A DNA stretch of 64,000 nt from Ignavibacteriales bacterium (lineage in GTDB: Bacteria > Bacteroidota > Ignavibacteria > Ignavibacteriales > SURF-24), in assembly GCA_003599415.1 (NCBI GenBank), contig QZKB01000019.1, forward strand, positions 1-64,000. The letters are read 5' to 3'. Below, in pieces: positions 50,751 through 58,351 of this stretch. The notes under the pieces are model-generated. The model ran no database searches and was not told the DNA's origin. It worked only from the letters and a program-made list of their open reading frames with translations. Position numbers and translations under genes: made by a program. The stretch's first letter is position 1; each line of letters opens with the position of its first letter.

Positions 50751-52364
50751 ATGAAATCTTTCTCAGGGAATCTAAGTAAAGAAGAACTTATTAAAGAACT
50801 GGATCAGCTTAGTGAAAAAGTAGAATCTTTAAAGGAAAGCGAGCTGAATTTAAGATTTGTTACTGATAATATAGATGATGTAATCTGGCGTTTTGATGTT
50901 AAAACACAAAAACTTATTTACATCACTCCTTCCATTCAAAAAATGCTTGGATTTTCTGATGATGAATTGATAAATGAAAGATATAAATCTATCATTCCCG
51001 GTGATATATTTTCCGAAAAAATGATTAGCCTTGCCGAAAGAGTAAAAGCTTATAACTCAGGTGATATATCTGTTAAAAAACGCATAACAGAATTTCAACA
51101 GACATCTAAAAACGGGGACATAGTTTGGATTGAGATGACAACTATCCTTATTCCGGATGAATCTGGAAAGGTAAGTGAATTGATAGGATTGTCAAGAGAT
51201 ATTACCAAAAGGAAAGGGATTGAGAACGATTTGGATACATATAAAACCATTATCGATTCCTCCTTTGAACAAACATCGGTTCCAATGATGCTATTTAAGG
51301 TGCCGGGCAATTCCCTTGTTATAATAAACACTGCTGCTAAAGAATTTTTCGGTATTAGTGAAGAAAAAGAATACCTGGGAGCAGCCTATGAAAAAATGGA
51401 GAGAACCTGGCAGGAATTTGACAGCGACGCGAATGCGCTAAACGCAAATAACAGACCGATCGCATTAGCATTTAAAGGTATTCAAACAAAGTGCAAAGAA
51501 ATTTTCATTATCCGTAAAGACGGAATTAAAAAATGGTCGCTTGTAACAAGTGGTCCAATTTATAATAAGGCTGGTAAGCTTATTGCTACATTCATGGTCT
51601 TTCCGGAAATAACCAAACTGAAAGAGATTGAAGAAAAACTTAGAAGAAACGCCGAGGAATTAAAAAATCTTAATAACAGCAAGGATAAATTTTTTTCAAT
51701 ACTGGCGCACGACCTCAGAAGTCCGTTCCAGGCTTTACTCGGAATTTCTGAAATTCTGTCCAACGATATCGAAAGTCTTACTCAGGCAGAAATCGTGAAA
51801 TTTTCCGGAGAGCTTTATAAGGCTATAAAGAATCAGTATGAATTTCTTACACATATTCTTGAGTGGGCAAGAATCCAGACAAATAAAATTGAGTTTAATC
51901 CTTCCAGGGTAAATTTATATGAAACTGTTCTGAAAACTTTTAATCTTATGAAATATACTGCCGAAGGAAAGCAAATAACGCTTAATGCTAATGTTGATAA
52001 ATCCCTGTTTGTTAAAGCAGATGAGAATATGCTCGTTTCAATTTTACAGAACTTAATTGGTAATGCTGTTAAGTTTAGTAGGAACTCTGGCAGTATAAAT
52101 GTTTATGGAACACGTGTAAATAATTATTACGAATTATCCGTAAGCGATAACGGTGTTGGTATTGATGAAGAATCGCTTGGCAGGCTTTTTAATTTTGACA
52201 CTATGTTTTCCAAAAAAGGAACAGCCGGCGAAAAAGGATCGGGATTAGGTCTTCTTATCTGTAAAGAGATGATTGAAAAGCATGGCGGTAAAATCTGGGT
52301 GCAAAGCAAAATGGGGTACGGTACAAAATTTACATTCTCCTTGCCTGTAAGCGGATCTTTATAA
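50751..52364 (+). CDS. PAS-domain sensor histidine kinase (orphan)
   Basis: A 537-residue cytosolic kinase starting at ATG 50751. A short coiled coil (about 8-35) precedes PAS domain 1 (about 36-150, 'DNIDDVIWRFDVKTQKLIYITPSIQKMLGFSDDE' to 'SRDITKRKG') and PAS domain 2 (about 160-285). The HisKA helix has the phospho-acceptor histidine in FFSILAHDLRSPFQAL. The HATPase domain has DNGVGIDEESLGRLF and GSGLGLLICKEMIEKHGG. No response regulator adjoins it; the lone receiver at 31987 is a possible partner in the window. Upstream 50423-50750 is AT-rich and without a gene. Confidence 0.92.
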   Translation: MKSFSGNLSKEELIKELDQLSEKVESLKESELNLRFVTDNIDDVIWRFDVKTQKLIYITPSIQKMLGFSDDELINERYKSIIPGDIFSEKMISLAERVKAYNSGDISVKKRITEFQQTSKNGDIVWIEMTTILIPDESGKVSELIGLSRDITKRKGIENDLDTYKTIIDSSFEQTSVPMMLFKVPGNSLVIINTAAKEFFGISEEKEYLGAAYEKMERTWQEFDSDANALNANNRPIALAFKGIQTKCKEIFIIRKDGIKKWSLVTSGPIYNKAGKLIATFMVFPEITKLKEIEEKLRRNAEELKNLNNSKDKFFSILAHDLRSPFQALLGISEILSNDIESLTQAEIVKFSGELYKAIKNQYEFLTHILEWARIQTNKIEFNPSRVNLYETVLKTFNLMKYTAEGKQITLNANVDKSLFVKADENMLVSILQNLIGNAVKFSRNSGSINVYGTRVNNYYELSVSDNGVGIDEESLGRLFNFDTMFSKKGTAGEKGSGLGLLICKEMIEKHGGKIWVQSKMGYGTKFTFSLPVSGSL

Positions 52365-52407
52365 AATAAAGTTTATTGTTTATATTGATTTCAAAAAGAT
52401 AAACAGG

Positions 52408-53007
52408 ATGAAAACTTTAATCCCAAAATCAGAAGCAAGAAAAGTAGTTCTCGAGCGCAAAAAAAATCTTTCGGAATCTGAAGTCACGCAAAAGACCGAT
52501 CTTATAGTTCAGCGCCTTTTAAATACGGATGATTTTATTCATGCTAAAACAATCCACTGTTATTTGCCAACCAGGCAAAATGAAGTGAACACGAAAAAGA
52601 TAATTAATCTTGCGCAAAGTTTAGGTAAACAGATTTATCTTCCCAAGCTTAACAAAACCACAAAGGCAGTAAGGAAAGCTCTCTTTACCGGCTGGGATAA
52701 CCTGATAAAGAACAGCGAGGGTTACCTTGAACCTGCAATGGGATATGAAGATGACCTTTCCGATATTGATTTATTTTTTGTACCTGCTATGGCTGTTTCA
52801 ATTATTGGCCAGAGAGTTGGTTCGGGTGACGGGTATTATGATTCTTTGCTGAAAAATACTTTCGCAGTTAAATATGTTCCGGCATTTGAATTTCAGATTT
52901 TTGAAAATATTGAAACAGAGCAAAATGAAATAAGGATTGATAAAATAATTACAGAAAGAAGAATCATTAATACGCGCGAAATTAACAAATTCAGTTTTTC
53001 AAATTAA
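52408..53007 (+). CDS. 5-formyltetrahydrofolate cyclo-ligase
   Basis: ATP-dependent enzyme that converts 5-formyl-THF to 5,10-methenyl-THF, recycling a storage folate. It has 199 residues. Family features: 'KSEARKVVLERKKNLSESEVTQKTDLIVQRLL', 'IHCYLPTRQNEVNTKKII' and the ATP-binding GSGDGYYDSLL (normally GGGYYD). ATG 52408 is preceded by 'aacagg'. The next gene, PspC, starts 33 bp later, though no functional tie is obvious. Confidence 0.93.
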   Translation: MKTLIPKSEARKVVLERKKNLSESEVTQKTDLIVQRLLNTDDFIHAKTIHCYLPTRQNEVNTKKIINLAQSLGKQIYLPKLNKTTKAVRKALFTGWDNLIKNSEGYLEPAMGYEDDLSDIDLFFVPAMAVSIIGQRVGSGDGYYDSLLKNTFAVKYVPAFEFQIFENIETEQNEIRIDKIITERRIINTREINKFSFSN

Positions 53008-53040
53008 CCACATCAGGATCATTTAACTTAAAGCCTTCAG

Positions 53041-53730
53041 ATGAACGATCAGAACAATTACAATAATGAAAATTATTCTGAAAAACCGGACTGGAATATA
53101 CCCGAACCGCCACAGCAGAAAAAGAAATTAACAAGGTCTGCCAGCGACCAGATATTTTTAGGACTTTGCGGAGGATTGGGTTCCTATTTTAGTGTAAGTC
53201 CTTATATATTCAGAATATTATTTGTTGTAAGCTTATTGCTCGGAAGCTGGGGAATGTTATTGTACATTATCATTTCAGTTATTACTCCGGTTGAAAGAGA
53301 GAATAATTTTGAAAATTCGCCGGTGACTAAAAATATACATAAAGGTAAGTTGTTTGGGTTTATGCTGGTTATCCTTGGTTTGTTTCTTTTTTTAGATAAT
53401 CTGAATTTGTCCGGGCACTTCAACCTGCTTGGGTTCCGGCAGCAATATATATTTCCTCTCCTGATAGTTCTATGTCTTATTTATCTCGTCCTTAATTCAC
53501 ATATTGATCTTCAGAATACTGACAGTTCTGAAAAACTTTCACTCTCTTCAGATGACAAACTGCTTACCGGAGTATGCGGAGGACTAGCGGATTATTTAAA
53601 TATAAGCTCTTTCTTAACAAGGAGTATATTTTTAACTTTCATTTTATTAACAGTTGGTTCAGGCATTATAATTTATTGGATACTTCTCCTGTTGCTGAAA
53701 AAAAGAAAGGGCAACGTTAATGCAGCCTAA
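53041..53730 (+). CDS. PspC-domain membrane protein with two PspC units
   Basis: A 229-residue protein with two PspC domains. The first is at about 36-90 (ASDQIFLGLCGGLGSYFSVSPYIFRILFVVSLLLG) and the second at about 168-224 (SDDKLLTGVCGGLADYLNISSFLTRSIFLTFILL). A further hydrophobic span lies between them (KLFGFMLVILGLFLFLDNL). PspC proteins sense inner-membrane stress. The N-terminus is Asn/Pro-rich and cytosolic. It overlaps the next gene by 11 bases, so the two are a translational unit. Confidence 0.9.
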   Translation: MNDQNNYNNENYSEKPDWNIPEPPQQKKKLTRSASDQIFLGLCGGLGSYFSVSPYIFRILFVVSLLLGSWGMLLYIIISVITPVERENNFENSPVTKNIHKGKLFGFMLVILGLFLFLDNLNLSGHFNLLGFRQQYIFPLLIVLCLIYLVLNSHIDLQNTDSSEKLSLSSDDKLLTGVCGGLADYLNISSFLTRSIFLTFILLTVGSGIIIYWILLLLLKKRKGNVNAA

Positions 53731-54250
53731 ACAAAGTTTTAAAGTTATTCAAACAACTGTCATTGTATTTTCGCTTGCATATATTTTAAATCTTATTGGT
53801 TTTATTGATGCGGATAGCTCGACGCTGATTTCATACGGATTGTTGTTCTATGGAGTAATATCGGTTTACTTATCAATTGGAACCGAACAAAAAGGATTCC
53901 TGTTTTTTAATGCAATGGTATTTATGACGGGTGTTATCTTTTTCCTGACCGATAATTTTGTTTTTATAAATCCTGTTTCGCTTCTAATTCCGGCAGTTTA
54001 CTTTATATTTAGCGCAGGCCTTATAGTTTTATTTTTGGATAATTACCCGGAAAAAATATTCCTATTTACTGCGGGCTCTTCATTTTTAATGGGTTTAATA
54101 ATTATCCTGTTGTACGGTAATTATGATTTCAGAGTATTGCTTCAGGGGGTTAGTGATTTCATACTTAAATTTTACCCGCTTGCAATTATTCTGTCAGGAT
54201 TATTTCTTTTCTTCAGAAGAACAGAAATCAATTTTCCCGAAAACAAGTAA
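53720..54250 (+). CDS. Polytopic membrane protein linked to PspC
   Basis: A 176-residue protein that is almost wholly hydrophobic, with about five transmembrane segments (TTVIVFSLAYILNLIGF; LISYGLLFYGVISVYLSI; FNAMVFMTGVIFFLTDNF; IPAVYFIFSAGLIVLFL; FLMGLIIILLYG; LAIILSGLFLFF). It may be a DUF5668/LiaF-like membrane partner of PspC, but no conserved motif confirms this. The ATG overlaps the PspC gene by 11 bases. Confidence 0.75.
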   Translation: MQPKQSFKVIQTTVIVFSLAYILNLIGFIDADSSTLISYGLLFYGVISVYLSIGTEQKGFLFFNAMVFMTGVIFFLTDNFVFINPVSLLIPAVYFIFSAGLIVLFLDNYPEKIFLFTAGSSFLMGLIIILLYGNYDFRVLLQGVSDFILKFYPLAIILSGLFLFFRRTEINFPENK

Positions 54251-54252
54251 AC

Positions 54253-55569
54253 TTACCTCGTTCTTCTTTGCTGAATTGTAGTAGATAAATATTCTGTTCC
54301 TTTTGGTTGTTTAGCTTCTTTACTTTCTTCCAAAGTTAACACAACAGAATTAATCTCTGCCGGGTTAATATCCGGGATTTCACTTAACGGAATGTACTCA
54401 ACATCTTTCTTTGGAATAAATGAGCCTAAAGATAATGCCGTATCTTTTACGTTAACCCACAGATGGTAGAACATTTTGTCGTTTGAGTGAGGCATGTTAT
54501 ATAATTGAATCAATCCTTCGTGTGCAGAAAAATCAATTATTAGTTTTCCAAATCCGGTTGGGTTGCCAATTGTACCATTCAGGTTAAGGTTCCAGACATC
54601 TTTTGAGCTGAGAAGGGAAAGAATTCTTTGTACTTTATTAAGTCTTATTAATTCCTGGTTTAGACCATCAACCTCACTTCTTAAAGAAATAATTTCCTTT
54701 TGTGATTTGTCATTTTCCTGGGTGAAGTAGAAAAAGATAAACGCAGCAGCAACAAGAGAAAGAATTAATACAATGGTAGTAAAAATAATAACGCCGGTAT
54801 TACTCTGCTTACCTTTATATTCGGCAATATGAACATCCTGCGGATACTGGAAAGGTTGTTTGATTTTATTATCGTCTTTAGGAAGTTCTTGATGTAAATC
54901 CTGTGTACTTTCAGCTTCTTCTTTCTCTCGTAATTCCTGAAACTGAATCTCATCAATTAAAGCTTTTTCATAGCTTTTATCTTCAGTTTCTTCTATCGGT
55001 TCGCTGATAGCCTCGGTTTCATAATAGGAATCAAGCTCAATATCATTTACGGAATTAATGTTTTCGTTATCCTGTTCTTTTTCCTCATTATCTGCCGGTT
55101 GAACTTCTGTTACATATTCCAACGTGGCCGGATAATTATTTTCTTCTAATAATTCGTTTTCAAATTCCGGATTACTCTCTTCTTTTAATTCAAAATCGGT
55201 TTCATGGTAAACTTCTTCTTCAACAATATTTTCAGGCAGGGATTCTTCTTCATTCAAGAATTCTTCAACAGGTGGCTCCACAGGCTCTTCATAAACAGGT
55301 ATGCTTTCATCTTCTTCCGGTTTTTCCACGCTTAGTATTTCCGATTTATACTTACGTAATTTTTTTGCAATTTCATCTTTAACATAAGTGCCCGGTTTTT
55401 CGGGTTCTAATATTGCCGGTAAAAAGCTTATAACATTCTGCAATTCGCCAAGTTCAATCTTGTCTATGTTCAGGTATTTGAATTTCTCTACAAAGATTTT
55501 CATTTCATCATAATCTAAGCAGCCCGCAGTGTATGCGTACATTAACTCGTTAAATTTTAATTCTTCCAT
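54253..55569 (-). CDS. Membrane anti-sigma factor with RskA-type C-terminal domain
   Basis: A 438-residue protein. The N-terminal 85 residues form the probable sigma-binding helical domain (FNELMYAYTAGCLDYDEMKIFVEKFKYL). A long Glu/Asp/Pro-rich linker (about 95-245) precedes one transmembrane helix (GVIIFTTIVLILSLVAAAFIFFYF, about 263-286) and a short coiled coil. The periplasmic anti-sigma-K (RskA) domain spans about 310-430 (GFGKLIIDFSAHEGLIQLYNMPH; 'YHLWVNVKDTALSLGSF'). It starts 4 bases after the ECF sigma gene, so the two are translationally linked and form a cognate pair. Confidence 0.88.
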   Translation of the reverse strand: MEELKFNELMYAYTAGCLDYDEMKIFVEKFKYLNIDKIELGELQNVISFLPAILEPEKPGTYVKDEIAKKLRKYKSEILSVEKPEEDESIPVYEEPVEPPVEEFLNEEESLPENIVEEEVYHETDFELKEESNPEFENELLEENNYPATLEYVTEVQPADNEEKEQDNENINSVNDIELDSYYETEAISEPIEETEDKSYEKALIDEIQFQELREKEEAESTQDLHQELPKDDNKIKQPFQYPQDVHIAEYKGKQSNTGVIIFTTIVLILSLVAAAFIFFYFTQENDKSQKEIISLRSEVDGLNQELIRLNKVQRILSLLSSKDVWNLNLNGTIGNPTGFGKLIIDFSAHEGLIQLYNMPHSNDKMFYHLWVNVKDTALSLGSFIPKKDVEYIPLSEIPDINPAEINSVVLTLEESKEAKQPKGTEYLSTTIQQRRTR

Positions 55570-55573
55570 ACTC

Positions 55574-56167
55574 TTATTCTTTTTCTTTAATTAAATTTTC
55601 TTTCAGGTTATTTAAAGCGATTTTTACTTTACCCTTAACCGTTGATAAGGGGATCTTTAATTTATCCGCAATTGCACTTTGAGTGTAACCTTCATAGTAT
55701 GCAAGATGAATTACGTATTTCTGTGCATCAGTTAGTTTCGAAAGAGTTTTTTCAACATTACCTTTAATCTGAAACGCCGTTGAAATATCTACGCTATCAA
55801 TTTTGGGTGATAGCCTTGGAATAATAAAAATGTCCTCATATTCATTATCGTATGGAGTTGTAACAGGATTCGGAATTCTTGTCCGGCGTAAATAATCTAC
55901 AGCTTTATTCCTTGAAATTGTTACTAACCAGGAATAGACATTGTTAATGCCGGGATCGAACTCGGATTTTCTTTTCCAGATTAACTCAAACACATCAACT
56001 AAAATTTCTTCGGCAATCTTTTCTTTGATAACAATTTTCTTGATGAGTGTATAAAGTAGTTCGGAATACCTGTCGTATAAAATTTCGAATGCTTTTGAAT
56101 CGTTTTTGAGGACTTTCCGAAAAACCTCTAAATCGGTGAGAGAATCATATGTGTTCACAAATACCAT
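55574..56167 (-). CDS. ECF-type RNA polymerase sigma factor
   Basis: A sigma-70 family factor of 197 residues starting at ATG 56167; a TTG 24 bases upstream would add 8 residues. Region 2 has 'DSKAFEILYDRYSELLYTLIKKIV' and 'DVFELIWKRKSEFDPGINNVYSWLVTISRNKAVDYLRR'. Region 4 has 'LSKLTDAQKYVIHLAYYEGYTQSAIADKLKIPLSTVKGKVKIALNNLKE'. It is paired with the RskA-like anti-sigma gene 4 bp downstream. Two envelope genes lie upstream on the same strand and could be its targets. Confidence 0.94.
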   Translation of the reverse strand: MVFVNTYDSLTDLEVFRKVLKNDSKAFEILYDRYSELLYTLIKKIVIKEKIAEEILVDVFELIWKRKSEFDPGINNVYSWLVTISRNKAVDYLRRTRIPNPVTTPYDNEYEDIFIIPRLSPKIDSVDISTAFQIKGNVEKTLSKLTDAQKYVIHLAYYEGYTQSAIADKLKIPLSTVKGKVKIALNNLKENLIKEKE

Positions 56168-56290
56168 CCTGAATGGTTTTAACTTTTGCAAAAGTAAAAT
56201 TATGAAAAGTAAAAATCAAATTACCTTAAGACATACAGAGATAAGAAAAATGGAACGATAGTAATTTATCGTTCCATTCTAAAAGAAATT

Positions 56291-56836
56291 TTATAAATCG
56301 GCAACCAATTCAAACGCAACATCCAATGTACATTTTAAATATATATTGGTATTTGCAGGAGTTACATTTTCCAGGTCTAATGAGCCGGTAAAAGTTTTGT
56401 TCGATGAACCATCAATGTAGTTATTAACTGCAGTCATCTCTGCCTGGGTTAAGGTTAACAGCATTGCTTTATTTTTATAATAGTCTGCCGGTTTTACATC
56501 ATTGAACGTATGTGTAAATAACGTGTTTCCGTTTGCATCTTTCAGGGTTAATATCATATCTCCCTGCAAGGATGGAGTATCTATTGAATCGACAGTTACA
56601 GAAGCTGCAACAAAAGAAATATCTTTTATTTTATTCTTGTATTCTTCGTAAACATCCGAATCTTCAAGGCTGAACGAACTTGTCTGCGGTGTAATGTTAT
56701 TTGTGTTTCCCTGGATTATAAAGCTGCGTTCAACAGAAAAATTCTGGACAAGCTCGTCAAATGCATCAAGAATGCAGCCGCTGTACAGCACACTTAATAA
56801 AATTGTTGCAACAAAAATATATTTATATCTTTTCAT
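56291..56836 (-). CDS. Lipoprotein of unknown function
   Basis: A 181-residue lipoprotein (hydrophobic segment ending LYSGC, Cys about 21). The mature part is beta-rich, with 'VERSFIIQGNTNNITPQTSSFSLEDSDVYEEYKNKIKDISFVAASVTVD' and 'GSLDLENVTPANTNIYLKCTLDVAFELVADL', resembling small Ig-like envelope lipoproteins. It is 11 bp downstream of the barrel-like gene at 56848, so they are co-transcribed. No family named with confidence. Confidence 0.75.
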   Translation of the reverse strand: MKRYKYIFVATILLSVLYSGCILDAFDELVQNFSVERSFIIQGNTNNITPQTSSFSLEDSDVYEEYKNKIKDISFVAASVTVDSIDTPSLQGDMILTLKDANGNTLFTHTFNDVKPADYYKNKAMLLTLTQAEMTAVNNYIDGSSNKTFTGSLDLENVTPANTNIYLKCTLDVAFELVADL

Positions 56837-56847
56837 TTTTTTTCTCC

Positions 56848-57735
56848 TTAGAATTCAAAAGTTAATCCGGCAGAAGCCACGGACATGGCACCAAGGCTGT
56901 AGTCTGCATTAAGCACAAGAAAACCTAAAGAAAGAGCTCCGCCTACAGTTAATCTAACGGTATTATCACCTTCAACTTCCGCAGATATTTTTCTGTCGGT
57001 ACGAACCAATGGATTTCCGCTTGCAGGATCACCTTTAATAGTATAATCAAATGTCAGCTTTGATGATTCATACTGTAAACCGCCGTAAGCTGTAAACATG
57101 CCAAAAGTTTTACTTGCCTGTGCACTAAAAGCAAGATGGCTGGAACTAATTAAATTTTCAACATCAAATTTGTTATACATAATCTGGACTGCAAAATCTA
57201 ACGGAACGAGAGGAATGTACTGGCTAACGCTGTGCTTAACACCAATTCCGAAAAGAGTAATGCTTCTGTCCTCAACTTTAAGAGGTACATAGCGGACCAA
57301 TAATTCTGTTCCCAGCAAACTAACAGTTGCCTGCGGATAAAATATCGGAAAGTTTGTTTCGTTGATTCCGTTGGGATAGGTTATCATTCCGTATGGCCCC
57401 GCGTATACACCGCCTTTATCGCCAAAGATTGTTGCTGTTTCTTCAACTCCGTTTGCCGACGAATAACCTTTGGGCAGGTTTGGCTTAAATGTTAATTGAT
57501 CATCCGGAATAAAAATCATCATTGCACGAACACCAATTGAAAAGCCGAATAATGATGATACCTTAGCAGTATAAAATGTACCGGTATTCATCCCGATTCC
57601 AAATGCCGTTACAAGTGGTTTCCCGAAATTTTTAACCTCGTTTTCATCAAGGAAACTGAATTTATCATCTACCTGGGCAAATGAGATATTAAAGGCTAAA
57701 ATTGATATGAGCAAAAGAGTAGAAAGTTTTTTCAT
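56848..57735 (-). CDS. Secreted DUF6588-like outer-membrane protein
   Basis: A 295-residue protein with signal peptide MKKLSTLLLISILAFNISFAQ. The mature sequence has barrel-like strands: 'PLVTAFGIGMNTGTFYTAKVSSLFGFSIGVRAMMIF', 'LFGIGVKHSVSQYIPLVPLDFAVQIMYNKF', ending 'SLGAMSVASAGLTFEF' with a terminal Phe. I place it with the DUF6588 type by overall look. It heads a minus-strand series with a lipoprotein and then the sigma/anti-sigma pair. Confidence 0.75.
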   Translation of the reverse strand: MKKLSTLLLISILAFNISFAQVDDKFSFLDENEVKNFGKPLVTAFGIGMNTGTFYTAKVSSLFGFSIGVRAMMIFIPDDQLTFKPNLPKGYSSANGVEETATIFGDKGGVYAGPYGMITYPNGINETNFPIFYPQATVSLLGTELLVRYVPLKVEDRSITLFGIGVKHSVSQYIPLVPLDFAVQIMYNKFDVENLISSSHLAFSAQASKTFGMFTAYGGLQYESSKLTFDYTIKGDPASGNPLVRTDRKISAEVEGDNTVRLTVGGALSLGFLVLNADYSLGAMSVASAGLTFEF

Positions 57736-57819
57736 ATAAATACTCCTCTCAAATTTTTATTTCAGGTGCATATTAATATAATTTGGAGAAAAAAGAAAGT
57801 ATTAAAATCACTTTTGAAG

Positions 57820-58110
57820 AAGGCTGAGGCTCCCTTCGACTCAGCCAGAGGCTGATAAATCCGCACAGGGTACGGGCGGAGTGGAAACTGGAAATTTGGA
57901 ATTGGTTATTGAGAATTAAAAGACCACTGTCAATCGATGGCAATTCCATTGTCATAAAGTTGTCATTAGCTCGCTGCGCTTACGTCATTCAGTTGTAATT
58001 CGATGGTAATACAATTGTAACTCAGTTGTCAATTAATTGTCAGGTATTGTCATTAAGTTGATAGAGACAAAGGCTGAGAAAAAGCTGAAATTGAAAATTA
58101 GTAACTGCGA
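57820..58110 (+). repeat. Composite degenerate word-repeat array upstream of alaS
   Basis: The 616-base gap 57736-58351 has no credible gene. In order it shows: a GGCTGAG/CTCAGCC hairpin (57822-57845); 'ggaaatttggaattggttattg' words (about 57890-57917); then about 120 bases of 'ttgtcatt / gttgtaatt / ggtaat' words (about 57930-58055). After these come 'ggctgag' and 'aattggaaat' words (58070-58110). The same series occurs inverted at 61345-61500, beyond alaS. It is a degenerate array rather than a CRISPR or perfect tandem repeat. Confidence 0.6.
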
Positions 58111-58216
58111 ATTGGGAAATGGAAATCGAAGAATTGTGAAAGAAAAATTTTGCGATCTAAAAAAAATGTTAAAAATTATTACAACCCAATATATTTGAAG
58201 CCTAATAAACTGGTCT

Positions 58217-58305
58217 TCTCCGTTTCTCCCATTCTCCGATTCAGATTTATAGCCGAATCACTAATTCTGGCTGCTGCTATTCCCTTAGCCTTTACCTTAT
58301 CATTT
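58217..58305. repeat. Word repeats just upstream of alaS
   Basis: 'cttctccgtttctcccattc' words (reverse of 'cggagaatgggagaaacgga', period about 9) match those at 10308-10386. They are followed at 58282-58299 by 'cccttagcctttacctta', the same word type as in the four-helix-bundle flanks. The alaS promoter is likely within or just after it. Confidence 0.5.
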
Positions 58306-58351
58306 TAGTATATTTGCTATCCGTTTAAATAGAAAAAATGGACAAAGAATT

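Noticed and set aside
57930-58055. Candidate CRISPR array
   Set aside because: Units are about 10 bases, imperfect and without spacers of constant length; no cas gene is in the window.
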